Of a DNA stretch of 64,000 nucleotides, positions 44,776-55,843 are shown piece after piece. The notes under the pieces were generated by a model. It searched no databases, was not told the origin of the DNA, and saw only the letters and a program-made list of their open reading frames with translations. The position numbers and the translations under genes are program-made. The stretch is taken from the NCBI GenBank assembly GCA_963575745.1, contig CAUYUJ010021059.1:166001-230000 (forward strand), read 5' to 3'. Source of the DNA: Prorocentrum cordatum. Its lineage: Eukaryota > Sar > Dinophyceae > Prorocentrales > Prorocentraceae. The number at the start of each line of letters is the position of its first letter. Positions within the stretch are counted from its first letter, which is position 1.

Positions 44776-44935
44776 GCGCGAGTCGATGTACCGAAGAAAG
44801 AAAAGTCGTGAAGCCCTTAACGACGACGATATGTTTTTTTCAATCCCGGCGTTTTTTCTTGATGTCGGCCTCTGGGGCCCGTCACCCGGCCCCGGGACCC
44901 TCACACACGGATCCGGAGCAAACAATCCCAGACAC

Positions 44936-45125
44936 CTGGCGTCTCGATTTTGTTCGAGACGCGGGCCCCCGACTTCTCCTCGACCATTTGCCCGGGAGCG
45001 GTTTTTCATCCCGAGTCGTTTGTCAACGGTCCCGAGGCCCAGTAAGGGTCCTGGTTGGCTGACAATTCTGAAAAGCCTCCGTCTCGATTTTTTCGAGACG
45101 CTGGATGTCTGGGATTGCCCCTGGA
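44936..45125. repeat. Two GTCTCGA-TTTTT-TCGAGAC hairpins and a dispersed repeat
   Basis: GTCTCGATTTTGTTCGAGAC at about 44942 and GTCTCGATTTTTTCGAGAC at about 45081 are near-perfect stem-loops. Between them lies TTTTTCATCCCGAGTCGTTT with AACGGTCCCGAGGCCCAGTA. This recurs at 62040-62090 (TTTTCATCCCGAGTCACTTT and then CCGGGGCCTAGCGAGG) and, partly, at 44325-44355. Confidence 0.75.
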
Positions 45126-45440
45126 GAGGGGGTCGGGAAGTCTGGGAGCGCGGATTGCAGAACGTACATCGTCTGATGTCCAGGATTCGATCCTGCTCGA
45201 TCCGGTTCGGCCGAACTGGGTCGCCACGGCTGCCGATTCGGTTTGGGAGGCTTCCAGCCGCGAACCGATGACAACGATCTCGACGTGGAGGCCCTGGAGA
45301 GCGTTTTCCCAAACCATCCTGTGGTGTTGGGTCCTCGTTTTGAAGGGACATCGCCCCGCGTTCCCTCCTTCCTCCTCCCCCTCCTTCCTCCTCCCGTCCG
45401 TGCCTCGGCTCTCCGCCTTCCCACCATTTAGGCACACCAC
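45126..45440. other. No gene seen
   Basis: Unique sequence with a CTCCTTCC-rich patch at 45360-45410. Its overlapping frames show no conserved motif. It also contains GATCTCGACGTGGAGGCC (about 45277), which resembles GATCTCGATGTGGAGGCC just upstream of the exon at 62174. Confidence 0.4.
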
Positions 45441-47064
45441 TTACACGCTCCGTGGACCCATCGGGAGCTCCACCCAAGGCTTCAGTGGCGGTGTCCGGAT
45501 GCGGTTTTACAGCATTTCGTGGCCCTCCTCCGAAGCCCTCAGTGGCGGTGTCCGCATGCGGTTCCCTCACCCAGCACACCGTTTCGTGGCCCCCATAGGG
45601 AGCTCCACCGAAGGCCTCAGTGGCGGTGTCCGCATGCGGTTCCCTCACCCAGTACATCGTTTCGTGACCGCATGAGGAGCTCCACCGAGGGCCTCAGTGG
45701 CGGTGTCCGCATGCGATTCACCCACCCAGTACACCGCTTCGTGATCCCGTAGGGAGCTCCACCGAAGGCTTCAGTGGCGGTGTCCGCATGCGGTTCCCCG
45801 ACCCAGTACAGCGTTTCGGGGCCCCATAGGAAGCTCCACCGAAGGCTTCAGTGGCGGTGTCCGCATGCGGTTCCCCCACCCAGTACATCGTTTCGTGACC
45901 GCATGAGGAGCTTCACCGAGGGCCTCGGTGGCGGTGTCCGCATGCGGTTTTCCCATTGAGTACAGCATTTCGTGGCCCCATAGGGAGCCCAACCGAAGGC
46001 CTCAGTGGCGGTGTCCGCATGCGGTTCCCCCACCCAGTAAATCGTTTCGTGTCTCCATGGGGAGCCCACCTAGTACAGCGCTTCGTGGCCCCACAGGAGG
46101 TCCTGCCGAAGGCCTCAGTGGCGGTGGTAGCCGCATGCGGTTCCCCCTCCCAGTACACTGTTTCGTGGCCCCATGGGGAGCTCCAGCCCCAGTGGCAGGG
46201 TCCGCATGCGGTTCCGCCATTCACCACAGCGCTTCGTGGCCCCATAGGGAGGAGCTCTACCGAGGGCCTCAGTGGCGGTGTCCTCATGCAGTTCCCCCAC
46301 CTAATACAGCGCTTCGTGGCCCCATAGGGAGCTTAACCGAGGGCCTCAGTGGCGGTGTCCTTGTGCGGTCCCCCCACCCAGTACAGCGTTTCGTGGCCCC
46401 ACAGGGAGCTCCACCGAGGGCCTCGGTGGCGGTGCCCGCAGGCGGTTCCCAGTACAGCGTTTCGTGGCCCCACAGGGAGCTCCACCAAAGGCTTCAGTAC
46501 AGCGTCTGTTGGCCCCGTAGGGGGCTCCACCGAAGGCTTCAGTTGCGGTGTCCGCATGCGCTTCCCCAACGCAGTACCGCGCGTCGTGGCCCCCATAGGG
46601 AGCTCCACCGAAGGCCTTAGTGGCGGTGTCCGCATGCGGTTCCCCCACCCAGTACAACGTTTCGTGGCCCCCATAGGGAGCTCCACCGAAGGCTTCAGTG
46701 GCGGTGTCCGCATGCGGTTCCCCGACCCAGTACAGCGTTTCGGGGCCCCATAGGGAGCTCCACCGAAGGCTTCAGTGGCGGTGTCCGCATGCGGTTCCCC
46801 CACCCAGTACATCGTTTCGTGACCGCATGAGGAGCTTCTCTGAGGGCCTCGGTGGCGGTGTCCGCATGCGGGTTCCCCATTGAGTACAGCATTTCGTGGC
46901 CCCATAGGGAGCCCAACCGAAGGCCTCGGTGGCGGTGTCCGCATGCGCGTTCCCCACCATTGCAACGTTTCGTGGCTCCGTGGGGAGCTCCACCGAGGGC
47001 CACAGTGGCGGTGTTGGCATGCGGTTCCCCCTCCTAGTACATCGTTTCGTGGCCCCATGGGGAG
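45440..47064 (+). repeat. 76-78 bp satellite array, forward arm
   Basis: About 21 units built on AGCTCCACCGAAGGCCTCAG, TGGCGGTGTCCGCATGCGGT and TACAGCGTTTCGTGGCCCCA. Each unit contains the perfect palindrome CCGCATGCGG. Units vary by point changes and small deletions. Open frames of 100-380 codons on both strands are products of the repeat. Confidence 0.97.
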
Positions 47065-47692
47065 CTCCCCACGGAGCCACGAAACGCTGTACTGGGTGGG
47101 GGAGGCGCATGCCAACACCACTGAGGCCTTCGGTAGAGCTCCCGATGTGGCCACGAAGCGCTGTACTGGGTATGGGAAACGCACGCGGACACCGCAACTG
47201 AAACCTTCGGTGGAGCTCCCTACGGGGCCACGAAGCGCTGTATTGGGTAGGGGCAACAGCATGCCAACACCGCCACTGAGGCCCTCGGTGGAGCTCCCCA
47301 TGGGGGCCACGAAGCGCTGTACTGGGTGAGGAACGCGCATGCGGACACCACCACCGAGCGAGGCCTTCGGTGAAGCTCGCTATGGGGGCCACGGAGCGCT
47401 GCACTGGGTGGGGGAACCGCATGCGGACACCGCCGCTGAGGCCTTCGGTGAAGCTCCCCATGGGGCCATAAAACGATGTACTAGGAGGGGGAACCGCATG
47501 CCAACACCGCCACTGTGGCCCTCGGTGGAGCTCCCCATGGGGGCCACGAAGCGCTGTACTGGGTGAGGAACGCGCATGCGGACACCACCACCGAGCGAGG
47601 CCTTCGGTGAAGTTCGCTATGGGGGCCACGGAGCGCTGCACTGAGTGGGGGAACCGCATGCGGACACCGCCGCTGAGGCCTTCGGTGAAGCT
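47065..47692 (-). repeat. Same satellite in inverted orientation
   Basis: At GGGGAGCTCCCC (47060-47071) the array flips and continues as its reverse complement (ACGAAACGCTGTACTGGGTG and so on) for about eight units. It flips back at GGTGAAGCTCCACCGAAGG (about 47685-47703). Confidence 0.95.
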
Positions 47693-47825
47693 CCACCGAA
47701 GGCCCCAGTGGCGGCCCCGCCCCACTGCGGCGCAGCGCTCACACGTTTCGCGGTCCCATAGTGGTTTCCATTGAAAGCCCCAGAGGCAGCGACCGCATGG
47801 CGGCCCTGCCGCATATCGGCACATT
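47693..47825 (+). repeat. Satellite, forward again, diverged
   Basis: One to two strongly diverged forward units (CCGAAGGCCCCAGTGGCGGC, then TTTCGCGGTCCCATAG, then GAAAGCCCCAGAGGCAGCGA) end the array. Confidence 0.7.
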
Positions 47826-47897
47826 CTTCTCATGCTTCATGGACTCAGGAGGAGATCCCCCGAAGGCGGTACAGTGCATATGTTTGGATCCTTCGCA

Positions 47898-48009
47898 GGG
47901 ATAATTTTATTCTCGGGCGATAGCGGGCGTCACTGGTGGGGGGAGCGGGGGGGGGGACGATAACGTCACGTTTCGCCGCCCGCGCCGTCTGGAATTAAAA
48001 CATTATCCC
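47898..48009. mobile_element. 112-bp inverted-repeat (MITE-like) element
   Basis: GGGATAATTTTATTC at the left pairs with GGAATTAAAACATTATCCC at the right, with one or two mismatches or bulges. The GC-rich interior (GGGCGATAGCGGGCG with CGCCGCCCGCGCC) extends the complementarity. No clear target-site duplication is seen. Its position between the satellite array and the RepHel gene may be incidental. Confidence 0.5.
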
Positions 48010-48149
48010 GGCAACGCAACCTAACATCGATATGTAGAAGCATAGCTGGAGGCATGCAGCAACAGTAACAGTCACAGTAGTAGTAGCAATAAGAGCAGGA
48101 GAGATGAAACAGTGGTAACAGTGAAGTAGTAGTTGTAGTCCGGAGTCCT

Positions 48150-48410
48150 GTAAAAAGGAGACACTGCTATCAACGCTGGAAGTGTGTCAAAACGAGACAC
48201 TGCTATCAATGGTGGCAGTCGTGTAAAAAAGAGACACTGCTATCAACGCTCGCAGTGTGTCAAAACGAAACTTTGCTGTGAATGGTGGGAGTCGTGTAAA
48301 AAGGAGACACTGCTATCAACGCTGGAAGTGTGTCAAAACGAGACACTGCTATCAATAGTGGGAGTCGTGTAAAAACGAGACACTGCTATCAACGCTGGCA
48401 ATGAATGATG
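48150..48410 (+). repeat. 35-36 bp minisatellite sharing its core with the RepHel intron
   Basis: About seven units contain GAGACACTGCTATCAA, alternating between AACGCTGGAAGTGTGTCAAA and TGGTGGGAGTCGTGTAAAAA spacers. The core ACGAGACACTGCTATCAA is identical to that of the 33-bp repeat at 54466-55800. Confidence 0.92.
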
Positions 48411-48511
48411 ATGATGAGTGCGATGATGAGTGCGACGATGAGATGATGACTGTCCTTTTTTTCAGAGGACCGCGCTGAGGAGCGGCGTGCGAAGCGGAGA
48501 AGCTGCAAAGC

Positions 48512-48645
48512 GTGCAGGCTGAAAAGCATTGCAGACACGCGCAGGCTGAAAAACATTGCGCGACACGTGCAGGCTCACCGCGCACAGCTGCACACGAGCG
48601 CAGGCTGAGAAGCACCACGCGCATGCAGGCTGAGAAGCACCACGC
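48512..48645. repeat. Cluster of GCAGGCTGAGAAGCACC motifs after the RepHel stop codon
   Basis: Five copies, from exact to diverged, start at about 48514, 48541, 48569, 48600 and 48625 at a spacing of 25-31 bases. They lie just beyond the stop codon of the minus-strand gene. The same motif is scattered through the coding region. Confidence 0.85.
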
Positions 48646-48704
48646 GAATGCAGACGGACAGACTGAACAGCACCGCCACAACGCAAACTGCATCTCATGG
48701 CTCC

Positions 48705-51700
48705 TCAAGCTCGCGCAGGCCATCCCAGTTGCTGTCGGGCCTTCGCGCAAGCGATCTTCGTCGCGGCAATCTTGTCCGTGAAGAGCTCGGCGAAGGCCTT
48801 GGCGATCTGTTCCGGGGGGCCGGATTCGATGATGCTCCGGTCAGGCAAGCCGTGGCTCAAGAGTTGGTTGAAGCTTCTGGGGCGCGACAGGCTGACGTAG
48901 TAGGCAAGCCAAATGGACTCCTTCTTGAGTCCTGGCGGAAACGTCCAGTGCACGATGAAGCCTGGGTCCGTCGTCTTGCCCTGGACGCCATGCAGAGTCC
49001 CCTGCTTCTTGGGCAGCACGGTCAACTGCGTCCTGGACACCGCGATGGCCGGGCCACCTGTCTTCGCTTTGAACTTCCAGGGGCGCGCCTGCGGGGTGAT
49101 CGCGAGCACTCCGCGCAGGTCGGGGCCGGCAGGCTGAGAAGCACTGCCAGCTGTCACCGGCGCGGCCTTCAAGAAAAGTTCATCGCTGTCATCGATCTTG
49201 ACATAGACGGCCTTTGGCATGTAGTAGAGTACGACCACGCCGTCCGAGACAATGGACGGGCGGCCCTCCACCGGAGGCTCCAGAGCGTGCAGCTCTATGC
49301 CTACCACTTTGCCTGGCGCGCCACGGACATACTTCGGCGGCAAGACGGATTCTGTCAGGATGACCTCCATGCCAACGAAGAGCGGCAGCAGCCCCGGCAT
49401 TTTTGCGGTAGCGCCGATGTTGGGCTCCGCGCGCATCTCGTCGAAATCAGGCTTCGCGAGGCGCGCAGCTGGTCTGTCGATTGCTGGGACGTAAAAGAGC
49501 AGCTGGCCAGCATCGTGCGCATCAAGCTTGGCCTGTGCATGCATGGCGTAAGAGACGATGCGCCACTCATAGGCCGACTCGTACCAGCCTCGTGCTGCAC
49601 GCAACCGAGGGCCCCACTGAGGTGGCTGAGCGGCTTCGCTGCTGCTGGCAGCAGGCTGACCAGCACCGCTAGGGCTAACGACCTCTGTTTTGACGATCGC
49701 CTGCCAGCTCTCGTCAGAGATCTTTTTCCCGCCTGGAGTTCTCATGGCGTGGAGAACCTCGAGTTGCAACGGGTCTGTAAAGCGCTGCATCTGCACGAAA
49801 TCGATGACGTACTCGAAGTCGGCGAGCAACTTCCTACCCTGTTGGTGTTCGTAGGACTGGCCCGTGTGAGGCGCCAGCAGGGAGGCGCTGGCGGGGACCG
49901 GCGGCAACTGGTAGAAGTCCCCGCACAAGATCTTCACAGCCATGCGCCCCCACGTCTCCTGCGGGCGCATGTACTTCGTGGGGTCGAGGTTGTAGCGCAA
50001 CGCCCTGCCGTAGGTCGTGCGCAGTGCATCGGCATGCAGCAAAGGCCCCGGCGCAGCACCCAGCTCATCGATCACGTCGACGCCGAGTGTGCCTGTGAGG
50101 CGGTCCAGTTTTTTCTGCGTCTGTGGCGTCAAGCGCAGCCTGGCGGTCTGCAGGGAGTCCGACATGAGCAGCCCATTGGAGGAATGCATTGTCCTGCCGC
50201 GCGGGCCGAGGTTGTGTGCCGCGTGGTTGGACTGAGCTTTGCCGAGGTACCCCTGCTCGCCGAAGTAAGTGATGGCCATCGGCTCCACCACTTTGGAGAG
50301 GGTGCGTGTCTTGCCGACACCGCCTCCCCCGAGCCAAATCGCTCTGTGGTTGCCTGTCGCGGATACCACGGGGAGCAGATGCGTTGTCTTGTCTGGTCTG
50401 CCGTCAAAGCGTTTCTGCAGGGACAGCGCGAACAACGCCATCGCGTCAATCTGCTCCTCCGTGCACTCGGCATCATTGACAAGCTTCCACGCAACAGCCG
50501 CCGGGCCCTGCATGGCCAAGAGCTGCGGCACGAGCTCCGGCTGCGCGTCCTCGGCAGCAGGCTGAGGAGCACCGCTGGGTAGCCAGTCGTCCGCAGCCTC
50601 GGGCAAGGTCTCTCCATCCGGGCTCGCTTGCTTCTTTTGGAGCGCAATGCTTTGCCGCTGTAGGGCGAGCATGTCAGAAAAGGTCTCGTCCAGCCGCGTG
50701 CCCTGATGTTCCCGCGCGCCGCTGCTGGCTGGCAGTGCAAAGCTGGGCTGCAGCATGCCGCTGTACGCTCGGTCGAGGTTCTTCAACTGCTTATCGGCGT
50801 AGCTGAGGCGGCCCTTCTGGTCCAAGCGCTGCAGTTGGTCTTGCTGTAGGGCCAGCTCGGTTGCTCTGACGTGGTCCCGCAGCGGAAACCGGGAGATCTC
50901 GGTAATCTCGGCGTCCTCCACGTCCTCCTCTACGTCGCTGCCGCCGCCTCCACCCACGTCAACGAGCTCCAGCGGGACTCGCCCCTTGAGCCCTTCGGCA
51001 TCGCTCGCGGAGTCTTCATCCGCCTCGAGGTGTGCAGTCGTTGCTGGCCGAGGCTTAACCCGCGCCTCCGCCGCGAGGTCCACGTGCGCCAGCACGTCTC
51101 GCGCCACGTGCGCGCAGAACTCCGCCAGGGTGCACTGTTCCTCGTGCCACCGGCAGTGGTGGTCACTGAAGGCGAGGATGCGCCGTGCCGCCTCCGCTGG
51201 CATGCGCCGCGCCAGCTGGGACCTTGCGAAGTGCGCTAGGCTGAGGAGCACCAGCTCGCCCTCCTCGAGGTTCGCCCGGGGCTCTTTCAGCTCGGAGAAG
51301 AGGGTCGTGTCCGCGAGCACGAGCCTCTTGCGGGCCAGGCGGCTCCTGGAGTCTGCGCGCGCTGCCAACACGTGGATCTCCGCGCACCGAAGCCGCCACG
51401 CCCGCTCGAACGAGTATGGGCGCACGGCGGGGCAGTCGCAGTTCCTCAGCATATGGCTGTACTGAGTAACGCAGCCACAAGAGAGGGGACACTCGCACGC
51501 CCAAGGCGTGAAGAGGAGGGCCTTGAAGAGCGAGTTCTGCTCGGGGTCCTGTGCCCAGGTCGGGCACTGGAAGCCATCGATGGTGGGGGCGTCACTCCGC
51601 GTCAACTGGACCTCCTGCATGCACCGCGGAGCCATGACGTAGTGGTTCTCGAAGGCGAAGAATCGCGGTCCAGAAGCTTTGACCCGGCTCGGCTTCAGGA

Positions 51701-54107
51701 CTCGCCGGACGTACATCCTGTAGACGTAGTACGGCATGGTCTGCAGGCGAGGGCCTCTGTGGGCGTAGTCGTCGGCCGTGTTCGTGCTGGTGGTGCACGC
51801 GTGCATGTCCTCGCACTCCGCACCGCCACCTTGCTCATCACCAGCAGGAGTGTCTCCAGGAGGCTGAGGAGCACCGCTGGTGTCACCTGCTGCGTCCTCC
51901 TCCTCGTTGTCGGCGTCAGGGATCTGGATGCGGACTGCTTGTATTGGCACCTGATCATTATGCGTCTCCTCGCCCGAACCTTCATGGTTTAGCAAGCGTT
52001 TGCACTGCTGGCAGGCCCACTGTAGTTGTCTCGTGAAGAGCCGCACATTGTGGTGCGACTGGAGGCAGTCGCCGCCTGTGAGGATATGCACGGCCACCTC
52101 CGTCGTGGAGAGCCAGAAGCACCGGTTCGCCATCGACGCCAGGCGGATACAGACCCGCCGAGCGCGGCGAGCGAGATCCTCGCGCGTCCGGCCCCGTTTG
52201 GCCAGCGTCTGGTCCTCGCCATCAGCGCCGCCCTCACTGAGCACCTTCCGGGCTTCCTCCTCCTTCTCGTCCCTCTCCTGCTGCTCCAGACGCTGCATGC
52301 CGGTGAGCATAGACTGGAAGAGCGGCGTCATGGACTCCATCATCTTGCCCTGGTACTTCGTGATGTAGAAGTCCATGGAGAAAGCCTTCTGGAAAGCAGC
52401 TTGGAAGCTCTCCACGACAGATGCATCTGTCGGATGCAAGGAGCCACAACCGTAGAGCCACTTTTTGCGGCCGCCGAGTTGTTTGGATGAGCGCAATGCG
52501 ATTGCCGACTCTGGGTTCTTCATGCTGGCCGTCTTCTTGGTAAGCCTTCTGCGCTTGGCCAGCTGAGCTGGGGCGGCCGCAGGCAGCCCGTCCTGGGCAG
52601 GCTGAGGAGCACCACCAGGCTGAAGCACTTTTGCTGCCTCGGCAGACTCGTCAGGCGCGCACATCAAGAACTGGAAATCCACGTTGCACCGGCTGGTCAC
52701 TTGAGAGACGTCGTTGCTGGAGCTCCTGAACGGCTGGTCGCGTTTGACCTGGCAGCGGCACCGCTGGTTGCGGTCATCAGAGAAGTCGATGAACGGAGTC
52801 CGGACCAAAGGCTTGCCGCGCCGACGCACTCGCTTGGTGCGGCCTGCTAGACATAGCTGCTGGATGCGAAAGAACCAGAAGCGGCACGACGGGGTTCTGT
52901 TCGAGCGCAGACTCTCTTTGGCCTCGAGCTTCTTCTTGACGTACTTGACGCACGTCTCGGTGCAGTCGTGCTCGTGGTTGGAGCAGATGTTGCAAAAGAA
53001 GTCATGGCTAAACGCTACCGCCCAAGCCTCCGCATCTGCGGTAATCTCCTCGACCGAAGCCGGCGAGCCATCGGGCTTGAGGACTTCCTGAATCGCTCCA
53101 TCCTCGTTCGTCTGGAAGAGGCTAGCATGGCTGGCTGCCATGGCAGGCTGAGGAGCGCCACCTAGCTGCCCGAAGCTAGTTCGTTGGCGGTAGCTTGGAA
53201 ACGTAGACTGAAAGGCTCCTGTGAGCGGGAGGCCCCGGTACGCTGCAGCGCCGATTGCAGGCATCCGGTTCTCTGCGGCTGCCCGCGCTCGCTCCTCCAC
53301 CAGGTGCGGCTGCTCCACTGGCGGGCCGAGAGGCACCTCGTCGCGCAGGGTGCCGTCCTCCTCTTCCCCTCCGTCCATGCGGCTCTGTCGTTGCTGCCTG
53401 GCTGTGAAAGGCTCTGGCGCGACGTCAGGAAGCCCCAGCTGCCGTGCGGGCTCGTTGGCAGCTTCGTACTGCACGGTCTCCGCGGTGGAAAGAAGCGCAG
53501 TTCGCAGCTCCCGAGCGGCGGTGCGCAGGCCTCCGACCACTGCCGACCGCAGCCACGCCATCGTAGGCCCGATGACGCTGTGGCCTTTGCCGTGGCCGTG
53601 CGTGAAGCCCCGACCCTGTGCTTCGAAAGGCGCTTGCACATCAGTGGTGCCTGGGGCCACGCACGGCTGCAGAGACGCTGCCACGTCGTCCTCCGTTGTC
53701 ACCGCCTGTCGGGCTAGCGTTGTGCGGCCAACAAACAGGCGCTCTAAGCCGATGATGTAGCGGTAGTGAAGCTCCGTCATCAACAGGAAGAACTTGGCCT
53801 GCGCCCGCGGGTCTGCTGCCACTATCTGGTGCATCCGCTCCAGAGAAGGCATGGTCGGAGCTGGACTCCGCAGGTCAGGGCCAGCAGGCTGAGAAGCGCC
53901 GCCGGCTCTGGCCACCGCGCCAACCGCGCCCCCGCGAATGTCTAAGTGGCTCCGCTTTCCGGGCCCTTCGTGGAGTTGGAGGACCAACGGGCTGTACGTG
54001 TCTGCGAAGTTCGGTGTGACGAAGAAGCTGGCCGCGCCGAACTTGAGGTTGTTGCCGTGCCCGTCGAAGCGGAGTGCGGTTTTCCGCCCCTCCGTGCCAG
54101 GGCACAT
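48705..54107 (-). CDS. RepHel gene exon 2, main part: HUH/Y2 Rep region and PIF1-family helicase
   Basis: 1,800 codons to the stop. It opens in a Helitron-like N domain ([14 protein letters not shown]). An HUH-like His motif, [12 protein letters not shown], follows at about residues 165-175, with Gly rather than a hydrophobic residue between the His pair. A Cys-rich region leads to NVDFQFL (about 475), then a Y-x-x-K-Y motif (FYITKYQGK, about 580) matching the Helitron two-tyrosine centre. A second Cys cluster (CECPLSCGC...CDCP) and acidic linkers come next. The helicase follows: Walker [11 protein letters not shown] (about 1,265), Walker B VIDELG, motif [13 protein letters not shown], and the C-terminal LHGVQGKT and [10 protein letters not shown] motifs (about 1,700-1,750). 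All SF1B/PIF1 core motifs look intact. Seven GAxQPA-like peptides are interspersed in linkers. In a Helitron this protein would nick DNA and unwind it for rolling-circle transposition. Confidence 0.85.
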   Translation of the reverse strand: MCPGTEGRKTALRFDGHGNNLKFGAASFFVTPNFADTYSPLVLQLHEGPGKRSHLDIRGGAVGAVARAGGASQPAGPDLRSPAPTMPSLERMHQIVAADPRAQAKFFLLMTELHYRYIIGLERLFVGRTTLARQAVTTEDDVAASLQPCVAPGTTDVQAPFEAQGRGFTHGHGKGHSVIGPTMAWLRSAVVGGLRTAARELRTALLSTAETVQYEAANEPARQLGLPDVAPEPFTARQQRQSRMDGGEEEDGTLRDEVPLGPPVEQPHLVEERARAAAENRMPAIGAAAYRGLPLTGAFQSTFPSYRQRTSFGQLGGAPQPAMAASHASLFQTNEDGAIQEVLKPDGSPASVEEITADAEAWAVAFSHDFFCNICSNHEHDCTETCVKYVKKKLEAKESLRSNRTPSCRFWFFRIQQLCLAGRTKRVRRRGKPLVRTPFIDFSDDRNQRCRCQVKRDQPFRSSSNDVSQVTSRCNVDFQFLMCAPDESAEAAKVLQPGGAPQPAQDGLPAAAPAQLAKRRRLTKKTASMKNPESAIALRSSKQLGGRKKWLYGCGSLHPTDASVVESFQAAFQKAFSMDFYITKYQGKMMESMTPLFQSMLTGMQRLEQQERDEKEEEARKVLSEGGADGEDQTLAKRGRTREDLARRARRVCIRLASMANRCFWLSTTEVAVHILTGGDCLQSHHNVRLFTRQLQWACQQCKRLLNHEGSGEETHNDQVPIQAVRIQIPDADNEEEDAAGDTSGAPQPPGDTPAGDEQGGGAECEDMHACTTSTNTADDYAHRGPRLQTMPYYVYRMYVRRVLKPSRVKASGPRFFAFENHYVMAPRCMQEVQLTRSDAPTIDGFQCPTWAQDPEQNSLFKALLFTPWACECPLSCGCVTQYSHMLRNCDCPAVRPYSFERAWRLRCAEIHVLAARADSRSRLARKRLVLADTTLFSELKEPRANLEEGELVLLSLAHFARSQLARRMPAEAARRILAFSDHHCRWHEEQCTLAEFCAHVARDVLAHVDLAAEARVKPRPATTAHLEADEDSASDAEGLKGRVPLELVDVGGGGGSDVEEDVEDAEITEISRFPLRDHVRATELALQQDQLQRLDQKGRLSYADKQLKNLDRAYSGMLQPSFALPASSGAREHQGTRLDETFSDMLALQRQSIALQKKQASPDGETLPEAADDWLPSGAPQPAAEDAQPELVPQLLAMQGPAAVAWKLVNDAECTEEQIDAMALFALSLQKRFDGRPDKTTHLLPVVSATGNHRAIWLGGGGVGKTRTLSKVVEPMAITYFGEQGYLGKAQSNHAAHNLGPRGRTMHSSNGLLMSDSLQTARLRLTPQTQKKLDRLTGTLGVDVIDELGAAPGPLLHADALRTTYGRALRYNLDPTKYMRPQETWGRMAVKILCGDFYQLPPVPASASLLAPHTGQSYEHQQGRKLLADFEYVIDFVQMQRFTDPLQLEVLHAMRTPGGKKISDESWQAIVKTEVVSPSGAGQPAASSSEAAQPPQWGPRLRAARGWYESAYEWRIVSYAMHAQAKLDAHDAGQLLFYVPAIDRPAARLAKPDFDEMRAEPNIGATAKMPGLLPLFVGMEVILTESVLPPKYVRGAPGKVVGIELHALEPPVEGRPSIVSDGVVVLYYMPKAVYVKIDDSDELFLKAAPVTAGSASQPAGPDLRGVLAITPQARPWKFKAKTGGPAIAVSRTQLTVLPKKQGTLHGVQGKTTDPGFIVHWTFPPGLKKESIWLAYYVSLSRPRSFNQLLSHGLPDRSIIESGPPEQIAKAFAELFTDKIAATKIACAKARQQLGWPARA

Positions 54108-54109
54108 CG

Positions 54110-54459
54110 GAAGTGCTGAGTAGCAACGTCCTGAGGGCAGTCTTGACCTTCGCAGGCATGCCCGGGCGTGAAATGGCGGAGCCGATGCAGTCGCCCGGCT
54201 TAGCGATGTTTAGCGCCTCCATGAAATCCTCCGCCGACGCCTCTGACAGGATCTGGAGGTCAGTGCCGAAGCCTTTCCTGCCAATCGCCGCCCGAGTGCC
54301 TTTCAAGAGCCGCAGCCGGCGGATCACGTCGCCGAAGACAGCAATGATCTCTGGCGAGCTGAAGCGGCTCTGGCAGGCTGCCTCGTAGGGCTCCTCGTCG
54401 GTCGCGAGAGAGTACTCGAGCTCCTCCAGGTTGATCAGGCGCCGTGCGACCTCGAAGGA
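54110..54459 (-). CDS. RepHel gene exon 2, first part (before the frameshift)
   Basis: After the acceptor at 54461-54460 the frame reads SFEVARRLINLEELEYSLAT...AVFGDVIRRLRLLKGTRAAI...GFGTDLQILSEASAEDFMEAL and ends near LLLSTSDVP. This is a Helitron-like N-terminal region that precedes the FFVTPNFAD block of the next segment. To continue into that block the reading must move by one base at about 54105-54115, where a CCC run sits (GATGTGCCC on the minus strand). One extra C in that run would explain the shift. The ATG at 54107 that opens the next frame lies in mid-domain and is unlikely to be a real start. Confidence 0.75.
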
Positions 54460-55843
54460 CTAAGAAACGAGACACTGCTATGAAGACATGTAGGTCCAAA
54501 CGCAACCTTGCGTTCAATGGATGTATGTCCAAACGAGACACTGCTATCAACACATGTAGGTCCAAACGAGACACTGCCATCAACGCATGTAGGTCCAAAC
54601 GGAACAGTGCTATCAATGGATGTAGGTTCAAACGATACACTGCTATCAACACATGTAGGTCCAAACGAGACATTGCTATCAACGCATGTAGGTCCAAACG
54701 GAACAGTGCTATCAATGGATGTAGGTCCAAACGAGACGCTGCTATCAACACATGTAGGTCCAAACGAGACACTGCGATCAATGCACGTAGGTACAAACAA
54801 GACACTGCTATCAATGGATGTAGGTCCAAACGAGACACTGCTATCAACACATGTACATGTAGGTCCAAACGCAACCTTGCTATCAATGGATGTATGTCCA
54901 AACGAGACACTGCTATCAACACATGTAGGTCCAAACGAGACACTGCCATCAACGCATGTAGGTCCAAACGGAACAGTGCTATCAATGGATGTAGGTTCAA
55001 ACGATACACTGCTATCAACACATGTAGGTCCAAACGAGACATTGCTATCAACGCATGTAGGTACAAACGAGACACTGCCATCAATGGGTGTAGGTCCAAA
55101 CGAGACAGTGCTATCAACACATGTAGGTCAAAACGCAACACTGCGAACAACACATGTAGGTCCAAACGAGACAATGGGATCAGTGGGTGTAGATCCAAAC
55201 GAGACACTGCTATCAACACATGTAGGTCCAAACGAGACACTGCTATCAACGCACGTAGGTGCAAACAAGACACTGCTATCAATGGATGTAGGTCCAAAGG
55301 AGACTGCTATCAACACATGTAGGTCCAAACGGGACACTGCTAACAACATGTAGGTCCAAAGGAGACGCTGCCCAAACGCAAGCTTGCTATCAATGGATGT
55401 ATGTCCAAACGAGACACTGCTATCAACACGTGTAAGTCCAAACGAGACACTGCTATCAACACATGTAGGTCCAAACGGAACAGTGCTATCAATGGATGTA
55501 GTTCCAAACGAGACGCTGCTATCAACATGTGTAGGTCCAAACGAGACACTGCTATCGACACATGTAGGTCCAAACGAGACAGTGGTATCAGTGGGTGTAG
55601 ATCCAAACGAGACACTGTTATCAACACATGTAGGTCCAAACGAGACGCTGCTATCAACGCGCGTAGGTACAAACAAGACACTGCGATCAATGGATGTAGG
55701 TCCAAACGAGACACTGCTATCAACACATGTAGGTCCAAACGCGACACTGCGAACAACACATGTAGGTCCAAACGAGACACTGCTATCAATGGATCGACTC
55801 CTCTATCAACACTGGTAGCATAAGTAGTATTCCTGGGGAAGAC
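54460..55843 (-). repeat. RepHel intron composed of a 33-bp minisatellite
   Basis: Between CAG|GTCTTC (55843) and TTTCTTAG|TCC (54460) lie about 1.38 kb, of which about 1.33 kb is roughly 40 units of a 33-base repeat. On the plus strand the unit is ACATGTAGGTCCAAACGAGA, then CACTGCTATCAAC. Removal joins FEQ to SFEVARRLINLEELEYSLAT in phase 0, restoring a continuous domain. Because 33 is divisible by 3 and the unit lacks stops in several frames, both strands stay open for hundreds of codons, which mimics coding sequence. Units fall into a few sub-types that recur in order, so segments of several units were duplicated. Confidence 0.8.

Noticed and set aside
45440-47833. Frames of 120-350 codons over the 76-78 bp satellite
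   Set aside because: They are products of the stop-poor repeat and appear on both strands with no consistent frame through length variants.
48462-48750. Small minus-strand Cys/Ala-rich ORFs after the RepHel stop
   Set aside because: They are read-outs of the tandem GCAGGCTGAGAAGCACC cluster in different frames, with no independent support.
54444-55823. Apparent repeat proteins (KRDTAIN- or FGPTCVDSSVS-type 11-residue repeats)
   Set aside because: The 33-bp unit is open in several frames on both strands, and it lies at the exact position where removing it rejoins a helicase domain. An intronic minisatellite explains it better.
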